Of a stretch of 64,000 bases of DNA, positions 1 through 11,620 are shown piece after piece (within the stretch, counting starts at the first letter, position 1; the number at the start of each line of letters is the position of its first letter). The stretch spans positions 124,001 through 188,000 of the forward strand of contig JAQGEQ010000263.1 in NCBI GenBank assembly GCA_034620365.1. The letters run 5' to 3'. The stretch comes from Pegea sp. RAD2-039. Lineage: Eukaryota > Chordata > Thaliacea > Salpida > Salpidae. Both the position numbers and the translations under genes were made by a program. The notes under the pieces are model-generated. The model was given only the letters and a program-made list of their open reading frames with translations. It made no database searches and was not told the DNA's origin.

Positions 1-40
1 ATAGATAATCTAATTTTAAGATGCTTGAAAAGATTTTTAC

Positions 41-782
41 TTGGCATATTGTGTCTAAATGTGGAACAACATTTGGTGAAGAAAAATCTTGTTGAGTTTC
101 AGTTGGTGTACTATTCCCTAAAATAAAAATTGGATGCAAATAAAATAGAAAAGATACAAAATTGTATTCTTGAACTAACAACTATTTTTATCCTTCAATT
201 TTGAACATTAATATTTATTTGGATAATATTATTTATAATAATATAATGAAGAAACTAAATCATATTTGAAACAAAAATGATGCAAGGTTAATTAGTATTA
301 ATCAGTAAATTGTTTATTTATTTACAAAATAACACATGGCTACAGATAACAAAACATAACTCTTGTAGTAGACACAGAAAGATGTGACTTCAAAAAAACA
401 AAACAAAAATACAGCTTATAATAATATATCTGTTGCCAACAAAATTATTTAAATCATAATTCAAGAAATATATTTAGTCATTTATAAATATCAGCTAATA
501 AAATGTTTAAAAATAATTTATAAGAATAAACTAAAAGATAATTTATGATTAGCTACAATATCAGTCAACAGTTTTAATAATCGTTTTAATAACCAAATTT
601 GATAAATGATACATTAGATAAAGTTTTGATTCTATATTGAGCTTACCATAATTTATACAAAGACTGGCAATAACTGATTTGGCGACATCTTTACCAACAT
701 GAGATGGATATGTATGCAAGACACTTCGACATTTGTCAAAATCTAGCACCTCTGACTCAATATCTAACCAATCTTCATACAT
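41..782 (-). CDS. unrecognised gene, 5' exons only, runs off left edge
   Basis: I do not recognise this protein. Exon 1 runs 782 down to 645: it starts with MYEDWLDIESEV and ends in phase 1 at a strong donor (G|GTAAGC). Exon 2 runs 117 down to 41 after a TTTATTTTAG acceptor; it is Ser/Thr/Gln-rich and ends at CAA|GTAAAA. The phases join cleanly (exon 2 is 77 nt, completing 26 codons), which is the main support for a real gene. About 72 residues are visible and the rest lies past position 1. Exon 1 looks soluble, with an acidic start and a helical middle (AKSVIASLCINYG), and has no signal peptide. An acceptor-like site at 828-830 lies 45 nt before the ATG, so exon 1 may follow a 5' UTR intron or a trans-splice site. 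The gene starts only about 330 bp downstream of the FASTK-like stop codon, on the same strand. Confidence 0.5.
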
Positions 783-1113
783 TTTGATTACAAATTTGTA
801 TCTATTCTATCTTCATTAAAAAAACCTCTACAAAAAATAAATAAAATCAATTTTAAAGTAATTGATTAAATCACATTTTTTATAACTTTAAAATTAATAT
901 AAATTATAAATGGAATAAATTTATAAATAGTAAGTTTTTCTAGCTTTCAATAATATTAACATTTAGTTATTTTTACAAGTTTATTTTTAGTATTAATTCT
1001 TTCATCCATCAAATATTATTTAATCAATAAAAAAAACACTTTCTGAAAAATATTTATAAAATAATTTATTTTCAAAATTGTCAACAAAATAGAAGAAAGT
1101 AGAAAAAGTCTAA

Positions 1114-2199
1114 TCAAGCCTCTAGAAGAAGATTTATTGGACCATAATTTAACTTTTTATGTTCATCTTTTCCACCATCAATTAGTTCTAAACTATTTAT
1201 AGCATCATAAATTTGAAGCCTTCTTTTGCTTATCATCTCTGGGTTTGATAAAAGTCTTTTTATAGAAGTTTTGATAAGAAATGGATGTTTGAGTTTAGAA
1301 GAACCAAGAGCAGTTAAAAGAATAAATGCCTCATGGAAAGTTAGTTCATGTCCATTTTTCATGATAATTTCTTTACAAGCTCTAGTAATCTGATGCCTTA
1401 CACTGTATGGTAATGCCTTGGCATGATTTAAAAGATAAATAACATGTCTTAAATGCATATCTAACAGACAGTGATGAAAAAACACCTCATCAACAGCAGA
1501 ATTTGATAGATGCATGTATAAAGCTTCTTTTAATAATAACATGTCAATGTCTTGCTGCTTTGAAAGTACTCGTAAACAAATTGAAATATCCTTGGGAAAG
1601 AAATCATTGATTCTATTTTGAATATTTTTCACCAAAATCTTCATTACATTACTATCATAAGGAATATTAAACTTGACAAAATAGAAAAACAGTTTTGCTA
1701 TTGTTGTTGATGATGAGTGCTCAGCATAATAAATTGATTTCTTCAGCAATATATGAAAATTTGGATTGTTACAAATAATTCTAAACTTTTCTTCTTCAGA
1801 ATCAAATCTTCCTTTACATCTTACTAAAAGATGGTGAAAATATTGGGGCAAATCTTCAGTATAAAGTAAATTTTTCTTCTCAAAATCTTTGATTAAAACT
1901 AAAATATCTTCAAATGTTTGACAATGAGAAATAATTTCTAAAACAGTGGGTTCTTTCTTTTCATTTTTCAAATCAAAATCCATCATTTGTTTTACAGAAA
2001 GCTTTTGAAATTCCTCAATATTTGAAATCTTCGTATACGGACTTGAATCACTAAGATTATTATGTGAGAAAATAAAACTTCTTTTCAAGTTGGTCCAGCA
2101 CTTTCTATCATTACCTATAATTTCCACGGCTTTTAATGATCGGATTTTAACTAGACAGTTAAAGCTGAGAAAACGCTTTTGTATTCTAAAAGCAAACAT
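1114..2199 (-). CDS. FASTK-family-like mitochondrial protein, intronless
   Basis: A single uninterrupted ORF of 361 codons starting at ATG 2199. The first ~45 residues are Arg/Lys/Ser/Phe-rich with few acids (MFAFRIQKRF, then KRSFIFSHNNL), as expected of a mitochondrial presequence. The remainder is all-helical with repeated leucine-rich helical pairs; segments such as EIISHCQTFEDILVLIKDF and the late HEAFILLTALGSSKLKHPFL resemble the helical repeats of FASTK domain proteins, which act on mitochondrial RNA processing and stability. I see no C-terminal RAP domain: the protein stops right after the last helical repeat (NLLLEA), so it is shorter than typical FASTKD proteins (500-800 aa). That could be a true short form or a diverged relative. 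The family call is by pattern only; another mitochondrial helical-repeat family is possible. Acceptor-like CAG at 2222-2224 precedes the start by about 22 nt. Confidence 0.45.
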   Translation of the reverse strand: MFAFRIQKRFLSFNCLVKIRSLKAVEIIGNDRKCWTNLKRSFIFSHNNLSDSSPYTKISNIEEFQKLSVKQMMDFDLKNEKKEPTVLEIISHCQTFEDILVLIKDFEKKNLLYTEDLPQYFHHLLVRCKGRFDSEEEKFRIICNNPNFHILLKKSIYYAEHSSSTTIAKLFFYFVKFNIPYDSNVMKILVKNIQNRINDFFPKDISICLRVLSKQQDIDMLLLKEALYMHLSNSAVDEVFFHHCLLDMHLRHVIYLLNHAKALPYSVRHQITRACKEIIMKNGHELTFHEAFILLTALGSSKLKHPFLIKTSIKRLLSNPEMISKRRLQIYDAINSLELIDGGKDEHKKLNYGPINLLLEA

Positions 2200-2222
2200 A
2201 ATTTAAATATTACATCTATTAC

Positions 2223-5200
2223 TGTAACGCTGCATAAATTTAAAAAATGTACTCAAACATAAGCAAGTTTAACTTTCCTCACTAAAAACATTAAAAACAA
2301 ATTGGGTTTTTATAAAAATGGCTTCTAAACTTACAGACCCAGAAACTGTAAGAATACTGAAAAGTTTTTAAGCTAATAATATAAATAATTATGTTTTTAG
2401 AAAAATCCTTACTTAGGCTTCAAATTAAATATCAGTCAAATATAAATTGGTTATGTTACTATTTCAAATCAAACTTTGGTCATTAAACAAATGATACCAA
2501 AGAAATATATTTTTTCTGTGTGTCAAAACTAATTATAAAACAAATAACATAAAAGAATGTTGACAAGTATAAGTTAAACAATTGAATGCAAAAGGTTTTG
2601 TTTTAAACTGCTCAATAGATTTTTTAATTAAGAGAACAAAAAAATATCATTTATAAATTAAAGGCGATTTCTGTTGTTTTGTGTTCAGGGCTTTTTAATT
2701 TGTTAGATGCATAATTTAATTCATTTAAATTTAGATTTTATCATTTAAAATCATTTCTTACTTTTTTAATTATTTTCAACAATATTTTTTTACACAACTT
2801 TTAAGTTCCTTAAAGTTAACATGCTAAAAAATCACTTTTAAACGATTTATTCATAAATATTTTTATAATTTAATAATCAACAGAAAGTAAATGAAACTGA
2901 TATTATAGTGGCCTAGTTGAAAAATTTTTTGATTTTTATTGCCTGGTTTTTAATAATTAAAAGAAATTTTTGAATTTGCTTATTTTTAGCTAAATTTTTA
3001 TATTTAGCTAAATTTTTATACTAATTTTCTTGTAAAGTTGTTTATAAAAATCAATTTAGTAAACTAAATGTTACTTAATTGGTATTAAACTTAACTTTAT
3101 CCAAGTAAAACTAATCGATTATCAAAAAAGTAAGAAGTTAATAAAATATCGATACCGAATTTAAAAAACTAACTTCTAAATTTTCTGAAAAACATAACAT
3201 TTTGGGTTTTGAAATAAATTAAAAGTAAAGAGTAACAAACAAAGAGGAATTTAATAATTTTTATCAACTCCTTATAGAATAAAAGCAAAAGTTATTTATA
3301 AAAAAAAAGTTAAAGTTAAAAATTCATTAGGTGTCAGTAAAAATCTATAATCTTTTCTTAAAATTAAATTTAAACTGATTTAAAGAATGAGAAAAGATGG
3401 AATTATTTTCTTTATTAAAATATGTCTAAATGTTTATTTCTCTATTTAAAAAAATCAAATTTGTTATCCGATTATTAAGTCACTTATTTCAAAACATAAA
3501 AGAACATTTAAACATTTTTTAAATACCGTAAACATAAATTTTTGTCTGCAAAATAAGTCATGCGTAAAAGGTATTTGCAGAGTTAAAAAAGCTTCCTAGA
3601 CAAAGGCCTGAAACTCTATTTCCTAAGTTTGTCCGTCAATATCGTTTTAGTTATTTTTAGTTACTTATTTCAGTCTCATTAAACATGTTAAAAAGTTGAA
3701 AAAACCTCTTATTTATACTCAAAATTATATATTGAATAAAATCTATACTTAAAATGTTTGATAATTTCTTAAGAATTTAGCAAAATTTTTGACTTTTAAA
3801 AAATAAAGTTTTTAGAAAACTAATCAAATACTGGAAAACAAAACTAATTTGACATTAAACACCAATCTTAAAATACAAAAATTATATGTTTAGATTGGTT
3901 GTAATTAATTAAAAATTAACTAAACATAAAGCTTCACTATTTTTAATGAATTATAAAGTTAAATTTTTTAATTTTTTTTTAAATCAACAAAAAATAGACT
4001 TCAACTTTAGTATGTTGTAATAGATAAGAGGCTTTAGTTATTCCGACTCCTATAATTGTATTCAAAAGTGACTCATGAAATGTTTTAACAAAAAAAAAAG
4101 TTTCACACGATACAATTTATTGCTTTATTTTATAGGAGAAAAATTAAATAAATTACTTTTTAAAAATTCGTTCAAAAATTTGTTATCAGCATAATTTAAA
4201 GATTAAAAAAATATTTTATCTAAACATTTATATTTGATATGATAGTTGCATCATTTATAGTAAGATTGTATTTCTATAGAATTTAAAGTTTACTATTAAT
4301 GCCACTTATCAATGCAACTCAGTAAATATTGAAGATATCAAATGACTTATTGATATAAGAAATCGTTTGCTTGATATGAAAGGAAAAACATCAAACATTT
4401 GTTAATATTCACCTTCTGCAAATCAGTGCAAATCATACTTTCGCTATATAAGCGATTATCTATTAGATCAAAAGATGAAGTTAATTTACATTTAAACTTA
4501 ACAAATAATTGATTAGCTAAAAGCTAAATATCACAGATTTATATTACATCATCGTTTAGAACTTATTTAGTTAGTTACCAATCGTTTAATGTTTGTTTTT
4601 TAATCGATTTCTTTAATAACAACTTCAAACAGAGTGTTTATATTATGCTAAGCAATTTAGCCAAACAATCTTTAATTAAATAACTCTTTGTTCAACAGCT
4701 TTTTGCTTGAAAACAAATATATCAAAACTCAGTCATTTCATGAAAAATGAGTTTGAAATGTAAACAACTTAACATTTTATGGTTACATTTAGAAATAAAG
4801 CTTTTTATTCAATGACGTTAACTTCAAATCTAGAAATAACTTCTAAGAAAACCTACAGAAGGTTCCTCAGTATTTTTTAGATGTTGAAACGGTTCAATTC
4901 TGAAATTTGATATTAAACAGTTTTATATATAGTTTTATAAAAGCTTTTTGCTCAAATGTAAGATTTAAAGATTAAAATAGGCTAGTAAAAATAGAAAGAT
5001 GAAAAACATGTTTATTTTACTCATATTAGCTTTGGTAGTAGTCAGTAGCCTTTATAAAAAATTGATTGTTTGCATTTAATGTATTTGTACAATTAATAGT
5101 AGAATAAAGTTTATGTCATTTAGCTTTGTGTCATTCAAATAATTTTTTGAAGTATCTAATACTCTTTTTAGTAACAATAGAATTATTAATCATTTTTGCT

Positions 5201-6202
5201 GTTATGTTATTGAATGTGTAATATAATTTTCTACAACTTTTTATTCTTTGTAATTTCAAATATTTTTTTTAGTTGTGTAGCTAAAGTTTTAGAAAATAAT
5301 CTCAAACAAACATTGTATTTGTAGAATTGAAAATGTTTTATTTAACCCTCAACTAAAACATTATCTGATTTATTAATGACTCTGCATAACTAGAGCTTTT
5401 AAAAACGAAAGAAAAAGGCTTTTAGTAGCTTTTAAAACGCTAAAGTATTGAGAATAAAACAGTTGTAGTAAACTACAACCTTTGAAAATAGATCTACAGT
5501 TCAAATATTCTACACCAAATCCTTTTGGCCATATTGAAAAAGAGTGACTTTTTGCAGTTAGATTGTTATCTGGAAATTCTTCAGTCTTTAACCTGCTGTA
5601 CTTCTACTAGCTTCCTGTTTAAATTGTAGATCAATGTTCAATATGATAAGCTGCTTAATTAGATTTTGAAAAATAGTGAATAGTATAGAGTAAGCTATAC
5701 GCCTACTAAAGCTTTAATACTTTTAATTTGAGTTTAATTTATTTTAAAGTTTAGTTTTAAAGAGAAAATTTTTCTGGATATAACCATTAATTATTCACAT
5801 TCTTTTTTAACTTTTTTCGTTTGTTGTTGATGCTACAAGTTTTCAAACTCAAAAACTTATTTTTTTGGTCATTTCAGCTTTATTTTAGTATTTTTACCTT
5901 TTTTCAATCAGAGTTAGAAAAAAATGTTTAGTCATGGTAAGATATTAAAACAGTTTTTATGACCTTAAAAATATCTATTTATATTTAACACAATGAAATA
6001 AGGAATAAGCTTTATATGCAATAAAATTAAAATCGATTTTGTAACCTGATTTAGTTGACTAAAAGCATGAAGTTTTTATTTTGTTTTTATTTCGTAATAT
6101 CCGTTTATTTCTCATTTCTTTTTCTACAAATTGATGCGTAATAAAGTTGTAATTAAAAGATTCACCAAAAATACCGAATTCTAAATTAGTTTTTTATTTT
6201 GT
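2223..6202. other. AT-rich intergenic, no gene seen
   Basis: About 4 kb of very AT-rich sequence with no ORF of coding character on either strand. It holds poly-A/poly-T runs and a short direct duplication (TTAGCTAAATTTTTATA, twice, about 2987-3022). Because it precedes the first ceramide synthase, that gene's promoter and any upstream non-coding exon should lie here, but I cannot point to either. Confidence 0.5.
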
Positions 6203-6261
6203 AGTCTTTTTACATTTTTTTTAAACAAAATTTGAACCAATTAAAACAACTTAAAGTGCAG

Positions 6262-7317
6262 ATGGACCAATCTATTGGCTTGGCAGAAGCTTTTTTTCAA
6301 CTATTACAGCCTGACACGATTATTAAGAGCTCATCAAACAATGATTCTAGTAGTGACGTCACTATGATGCTCTTTTACGCGATTTTTATTTTATTCATTC
6401 GTTTAATCTACGAACACAGCTTTGCTGTTTCCTTGGCAACCTTTTTTGGCATTCGAAACAAACAAAGAGCCCTCGAGCCAAATGCCTTGTTTGAAAAGAT
6501 GTACAAACGAAACAGAACGCCGTCATCGAAAGAAATAAAAGAAATAAGTAAAAAATCAGATTTAAAAACTCGACAAGTTGATTTATGGTTTAAAAGAAGA
6601 AGAAACCTAGACCGACCTAGCAAAATAAAAAAGTTTAAAGAGACAAGTTGGCGGTTTATCTTCTACTCCCTTGTCTTTGTATTTGGATTTAAAAGTGTCT
6701 ATCAGGAGCCCTGGTTCTGGGACCTTAAGCAGTGTTGGATTGGTTATCCGAATCAACCAGTGTCCTCTGCTATTCACCAGTACTATATGCTAGAAGGTGG
6801 CTTCTATATCTCGTTACTTATATCCTTGATGAAAGATAATAAAAGAAAAGACTTTATCGAACAAGTCATTCATCATCTATCCACGATTGCGTTAATCACT
6901 TTTTCGTATTCCGCCAAATTCGTTAGGATAGGAAGTCTAATTATGGTAATCCACGATATCTCTGATGTCATTCTAGAAGGAGCTAAATGCGCTTTTTATG
7001 CAAATAAAAATAAATTAGCGGATAATTGCTTTGTTGTTTTCGCTGTCATCTTTCTTTTTACTCGCTTATATATTTTTCCTGCTTATTTGTTACACACAGT
7101 ACTTGTAGATTGTCGGCAACTCATTCCAGCTTTCACTGGATGGTATATTTTTGTTTTGTTGCTTGTCATCTTACAGTTGTTGCATATTTTTTGGGCGATG
7201 ACGATTTTGCGCATGGCTTTTATGATGTTAAGTAAGGGAAATGTTGAGAAAGATGATCGAAGTGATGAAGATGAGTTAACAGCTGATCAAGGAACAGTTG
7301 ATGAAGATACTGGTTGA
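6262..7317 (+). CDS. CERS: ceramide synthase with homeodomain remnant (paralogue 1), intronless
   Basis: Ceramide synthase: N-acylates sphingoid bases with fatty acyl-CoA in the ER membrane. 351 aa from ATG 6262; the frame is open upstream to 6232 only through a TTG, so ATG 6262 is preferred. Order: lumenal N-terminus, TM1 (about residues 33-55), Hox-like domain (about 60-125) keeping the homeodomain recognition-helix pattern WFKRRR, then the TLC domain with about five more TM segments. The Lag1 motif is intact: RKDF, the His pair H204-H205, then H231-D232 with D235, the residues needed for catalysis. The C-tail carries KDDRSDEDE, matching the acidic Ser tail phosphorylated by CK2 in vertebrate CERS2-6. 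The gene has no introns, whereas animal CERS genes usually have many. A TTTTATTTTGTAG acceptor-like site ends at 6204, and AATAAA occurs at about 7445 after the stop. Roughly half identical to the second copy at 11.6 kb. Confidence 0.93.
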   Translation: MDQSIGLAEAFFQLLQPDTIIKSSSNNDSSSDVTMMLFYAIFILFIRLIYEHSFAVSLATFFGIRNKQRALEPNALFEKMYKRNRTPSSKEIKEISKKSDLKTRQVDLWFKRRRNLDRPSKIKKFKETSWRFIFYSLVFVFGFKSVYQEPWFWDLKQCWIGYPNQPVSSAIHQYYMLEGGFYISLLISLMKDNKRKDFIEQVIHHLSTIALITFSYSAKFVRIGSLIMVIHDISDVILEGAKCAFYANKNKLADNCFVVFAVIFLFTRLYIFPAYLLHTVLVDCRQLIPAFTGWYIFVLLLVILQLLHIFWAMTILRMAFMMLSKGNVEKDDRSDEDELTADQGTVDEDTG

Positions 7318-10300
7318 TTTGTGAAATCAATTTTTGAAATAAGGATGTTTTTTAAAGTGAAATATTTGCTAACTTACAATTTTTTAAATTTTTTCGTGAA
7401 AGAAGTTTTGAAAAACAATTTGAGTTCTGTTGAAAATCTTTTTAAATAAAGTGAAAATGACATTAAAAGAGAAAATCTTTTATTATCTAACGATGCAAGA
7501 CCAATAAAATTTTTTTTAAACTCAAATCATCTTTTTTTCCGTCTAATTACCAAATATATTCGAATAAAGCTAATTAGATTATCTTTAAATCAACCTAAAT
7601 GACGTTTAGAAACTGAATAACAATTATAAAGTATTTTTTATAAATATTTGCATAATAAGATATGAACTATTTTTTCCATTAAAACCATTTAAGCTAAAAA
7701 TAATAATATGAAAAGTTTTTGATTAGAAATTAATTGTAAAAATATTCTTTAACTCGTTAAAGAATACGAAAATGAATAAATTTTGTTTGTGACTTATTTT
7801 AAAATTATAATTTAACAAGCTTGACAATAAAAATCTTAAAGTAAAGCATCTTACAGAAAAGAGGACAAAAGAAATTTGGTTTTGAAGCGATAACTACAAC
7901 TGAAGATATGTTTACGTCGTTTTCAATATGCTTTTATGGCCAGTTTGTTTAATAATAAAGAAACTGCTTTTCCAACAAAACAACCTAAAGGTCTTTCACT
8001 TTGGTTTTGTCATTTATTGATTTAAATCATTTAATAACATTTTAAAATTAAACAGAAAGTTATTTACTTCGATTTTTAGTTTTTGGTATTTTATGAATGC
8101 AAAAAATTAAGGATGTTATAAACCCTAAGCTTTTAAATAAGCTGAAGTTATTTTCCGCAAAAGAATTTTTGTTATTTGTGGACCTTTAACATTTGTTATA
8201 AAGTTTAGAAATTTTCATTTAAATAACAAAAGGTCTGGACATTTTGATCTACAAGTTAATTATTCATTTAAGGGGTCTTTTTAGTGTTTCAGTAATAATA
8301 GTAGTATAAAATTGTGGTAATAATTAACTAAATTTTATTTCATTATTACTTCTTTTAAATATTTGTAATATCTATCAACTATTTGCTAAATTTTAAACAC
8401 ATATTTTTAAATTATTAGTCAGAACTATATAATCTGTAAAAATATTTAAAAACTAGAAAGTTATTAATGTTTAAATATCATCTATTTCACTTTAAAAGTT
8501 TATAAATTTCCTATAAAATTTGTTTAATAAATTTCTTTCATTCTATTTTATAGTCTGATAAAAGCTTTCATTAACAGTTTTCATAAAAATATAAATTTCT
8601 TCGAATACTTGAAGATTCTTCAATTATAGCATTGAAAGCTATGCAAACATTTTTTTGGGAAATAATAAATCAAACTAACTGAATAATTCCCTACAAACAA
8701 ACTTAAAAAAAAACTTCTCTATGAAAAGGAATTTAAAATTAACAACAGAAATATTTTGAATTACGTTAGCAACATGTTCTATATCTTTAAAGAGATTAAA
8801 TGAGCTATATATAGAAATCAGAAATTTAGGAAAACAAGAAGATAAAAGATAAATTTGATCATTGCTAAAACCAAATTGATTTTTTTAAAAACTTAATCAA
8901 CTATTTTGTACAGGTGATTATAGAACAAAAATTAAACCATGAAAAATTCCAACACAAAATATTTACTTGATTATTCTTTTGTAATCTTATAAAAGTTATA
9001 AGTCTTCTTTTTATACTCTAGCTAAGCGTGATATTCCAGAGGATTTTCGCTATATAATGATGGCCAATAGACAATTACTTTTAATAATAAATAATGCTTC
9101 TATCAAGACAATTATTAGCATAATAAATTATTGATTGATCAGGCTTATACTAAAGTGTTTTATGGGTGTAAACAATCTTTATTTTTCTATTTTGTTTTAT
9201 CTTTTAACGCTGTTTTCACAAAAATTAAAATTGATATCTGAAAACCATACTCTAGAAAACATATTTTATAAGTTTTGATTTAAATATATAAAAGTGTTGG
9301 AATAATACGGAGCATTTTAAATAACTATTTATTTAAATTTAAAGATAAATGTGAAGTTTAATATATTTATGATTGAAGTAAAGTAAATATTGATAAAATA
9401 TATTTCAATCTAACTATTGTTTTATTTTAAAACAAACTTTAAACAGTATAAAACTTAATTCAACTTTTCAGTTTGATACGCTCAAAAATCTGACTGGAAA
9501 TAAGTTATAATCTTTAAAAGCTTTAAAAAATAAAAGAATCAAAAATTAATTAATTTTGATCTATCTAGTTTTAAAGTGTTATTATTAAAACACTAAACAT
9601 TTGTGATGAAAATTAAACCTAAGATATTTGCAAAAGATCTAATGGTATTTATCAAATAAGTTTTTAAGCATTACAAAAATGTTTTTACTAAAATATAGAA
9701 AACCACTGATTATAATCTTTTATTTAATAAATAAGCAGATTATTTTTTCAATATCAAGGTTTCATCAGTAAAGTCAGATATTAAAAAAATACAGTTAACT
9801 TGCTAGTTAAACTGTAAAAAAAAAGATAACTTTATTTAATAACATAAACTAAGCAAAAATATTTTTAAAGGTTATGTTCACAGCAAACGATAAAACTACA
9901 AATTTTCAAAACTGTTCTCATTACTTTTTAAACCGATTTATTTGATGCTATTCATACAACAAGAATTCATACAAACATGATAAAAAGTTAGAGGTAATTG
10001 TAGTTATCGTTTTATCTTTAAATTTGTCATAAATATTTGAAACGGTTAAAGTGCTCTTTTATAGCTGTAGCCTGTTTTCAAGGTTTATATTTTCTGCTGA
10101 CGCTTATAGCCTGTATAAATGATTTTAAACGATTGTATATTAAAGCAGAAATATTACTTTAATAGGTAAAATAAACAGTGATATGGTAGATTTTCACTAA
10201 ATTACACAAAAGTCACTGAACTAACACAGCCAAATACAGTGTAAATATTATATGGATTAACTTAAACCTTAAAATCTGATGATTTTGTTCTTTGAGCATA

Positions 10301-11620
10301 ATAGAAGTAGACTAAGAAAGAATGACAAAACAGAAATATTAATGTTATATTAAAACCAAAACAATGATGGTTTTGTACGTTTTGATCTTTTTCATACAAA
10401 TGAGAAACGCAGCAGTGATTTCCTGTTAAGTATAAGACAGAATATTTAAAGTTTGGTGGTACAAATTATCAAACTTTTTGGTAAAAACAACTTAATCATG
10501 TATGGCAAAATTCCAAGGTATTGTTCAGCTCGTAAAAACAACATATCTTGATCTTAAATTGAAAAACTGTGAAATACTTGACTGCTATTTTAAAATAAGC
10601 TGATTTTTTTTTGTTTTTATTACAGCAACTAAGCTAGATGGACGCATGAATAATTGAAAGTTGGTTTATTTGCAAAATAATCCACGAAAAAAAAACGTTT
10701 AAGAATAAAGTTATGAGAAAAAAAGTGATTTATTCTTTCTAAAAGTAAATTCTAATGTAAAAAATAATTATCTATCTAAAATTATGTCATGTTTAAACTT
10801 TAGGCAAGTAAATCTATATGTCTAATAAAATTTAAATCTAATATAAATTTTAATTCAATGTCACCAAATAGATTACTTGATGTTGAAAATAAATTTGTTT
10901 TTCCCTTATTCTAAAAATAGAACTTGATGAAAAAAACTAAACAAAAAAAATTATGGAATAGAAACAGGTAGTATCATAATTTCAAAAAGTTAAATTTGAC
11001 GTTTGTGATTAAAAAAAAAATTGTAATGCATCATAAGGAAGGCTCTGATAGGATTAAAATAATTTCAAAGAATACAAAATTTTGAATATTTCGTTACAAA
11101 AGTCAAGAAAGAGGACATTTTTTATAAAATATCGTTTTTAAAGACGTGCATATAATATTATTAGCAGTTAATACCGATTAATAAGTTGTAAAACAACAAA
11201 AGCTATCTGAGTATTATACAAATTTTTCAAATTATACTTTTGTCATGCTTTTACGATACAAAAAACTAGTTAAGGCTGCATGAGTGAGTAGAACTAATTT
11301 GAATTGAAAGAAATATGAAGCAAAAAATGAGAAAAAAAGTCAATTTTTACATAGATTATTTGCAAAACTACAAAAGTTTTCATAAAAAATTAATGAATAA
11401 CTAAATTTGAGGAATTGAAAAGCAAAAATCGACATAATCAAATCAAAAAATAAAATTGAATAGAAGAATCATTTTAGTTTAAGATGAAAATATTCAGATC
11501 TTTTTTTCAATCACTATTTACAAGGAGGAGACTATAGAAACCTAAAATTAGTCTAAATAGTTTTAAATATTTATTGAAATAAAAAAAAGCAGGAAAAATT
11601 AGATAGTTAGGAGAAATAAG
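7318..11620. other. AT-rich intergenic between the two CERS genes
   Basis: About 4.3 kb between convergent ceramide synthase genes. There is a likely polyadenylation signal for the + gene (AATAAA near 7445). I see no coding exon, RNA gene or clear repeat; only short unstructured AT-rich sequence. Confidence 0.5.

Noticed and set aside
6232-6261. Ten extra N-terminal codons of CERS paralogue 1
   Set aside because: The extension begins with TTG; the first ATG is at 6262 and fits CERS N-termini.
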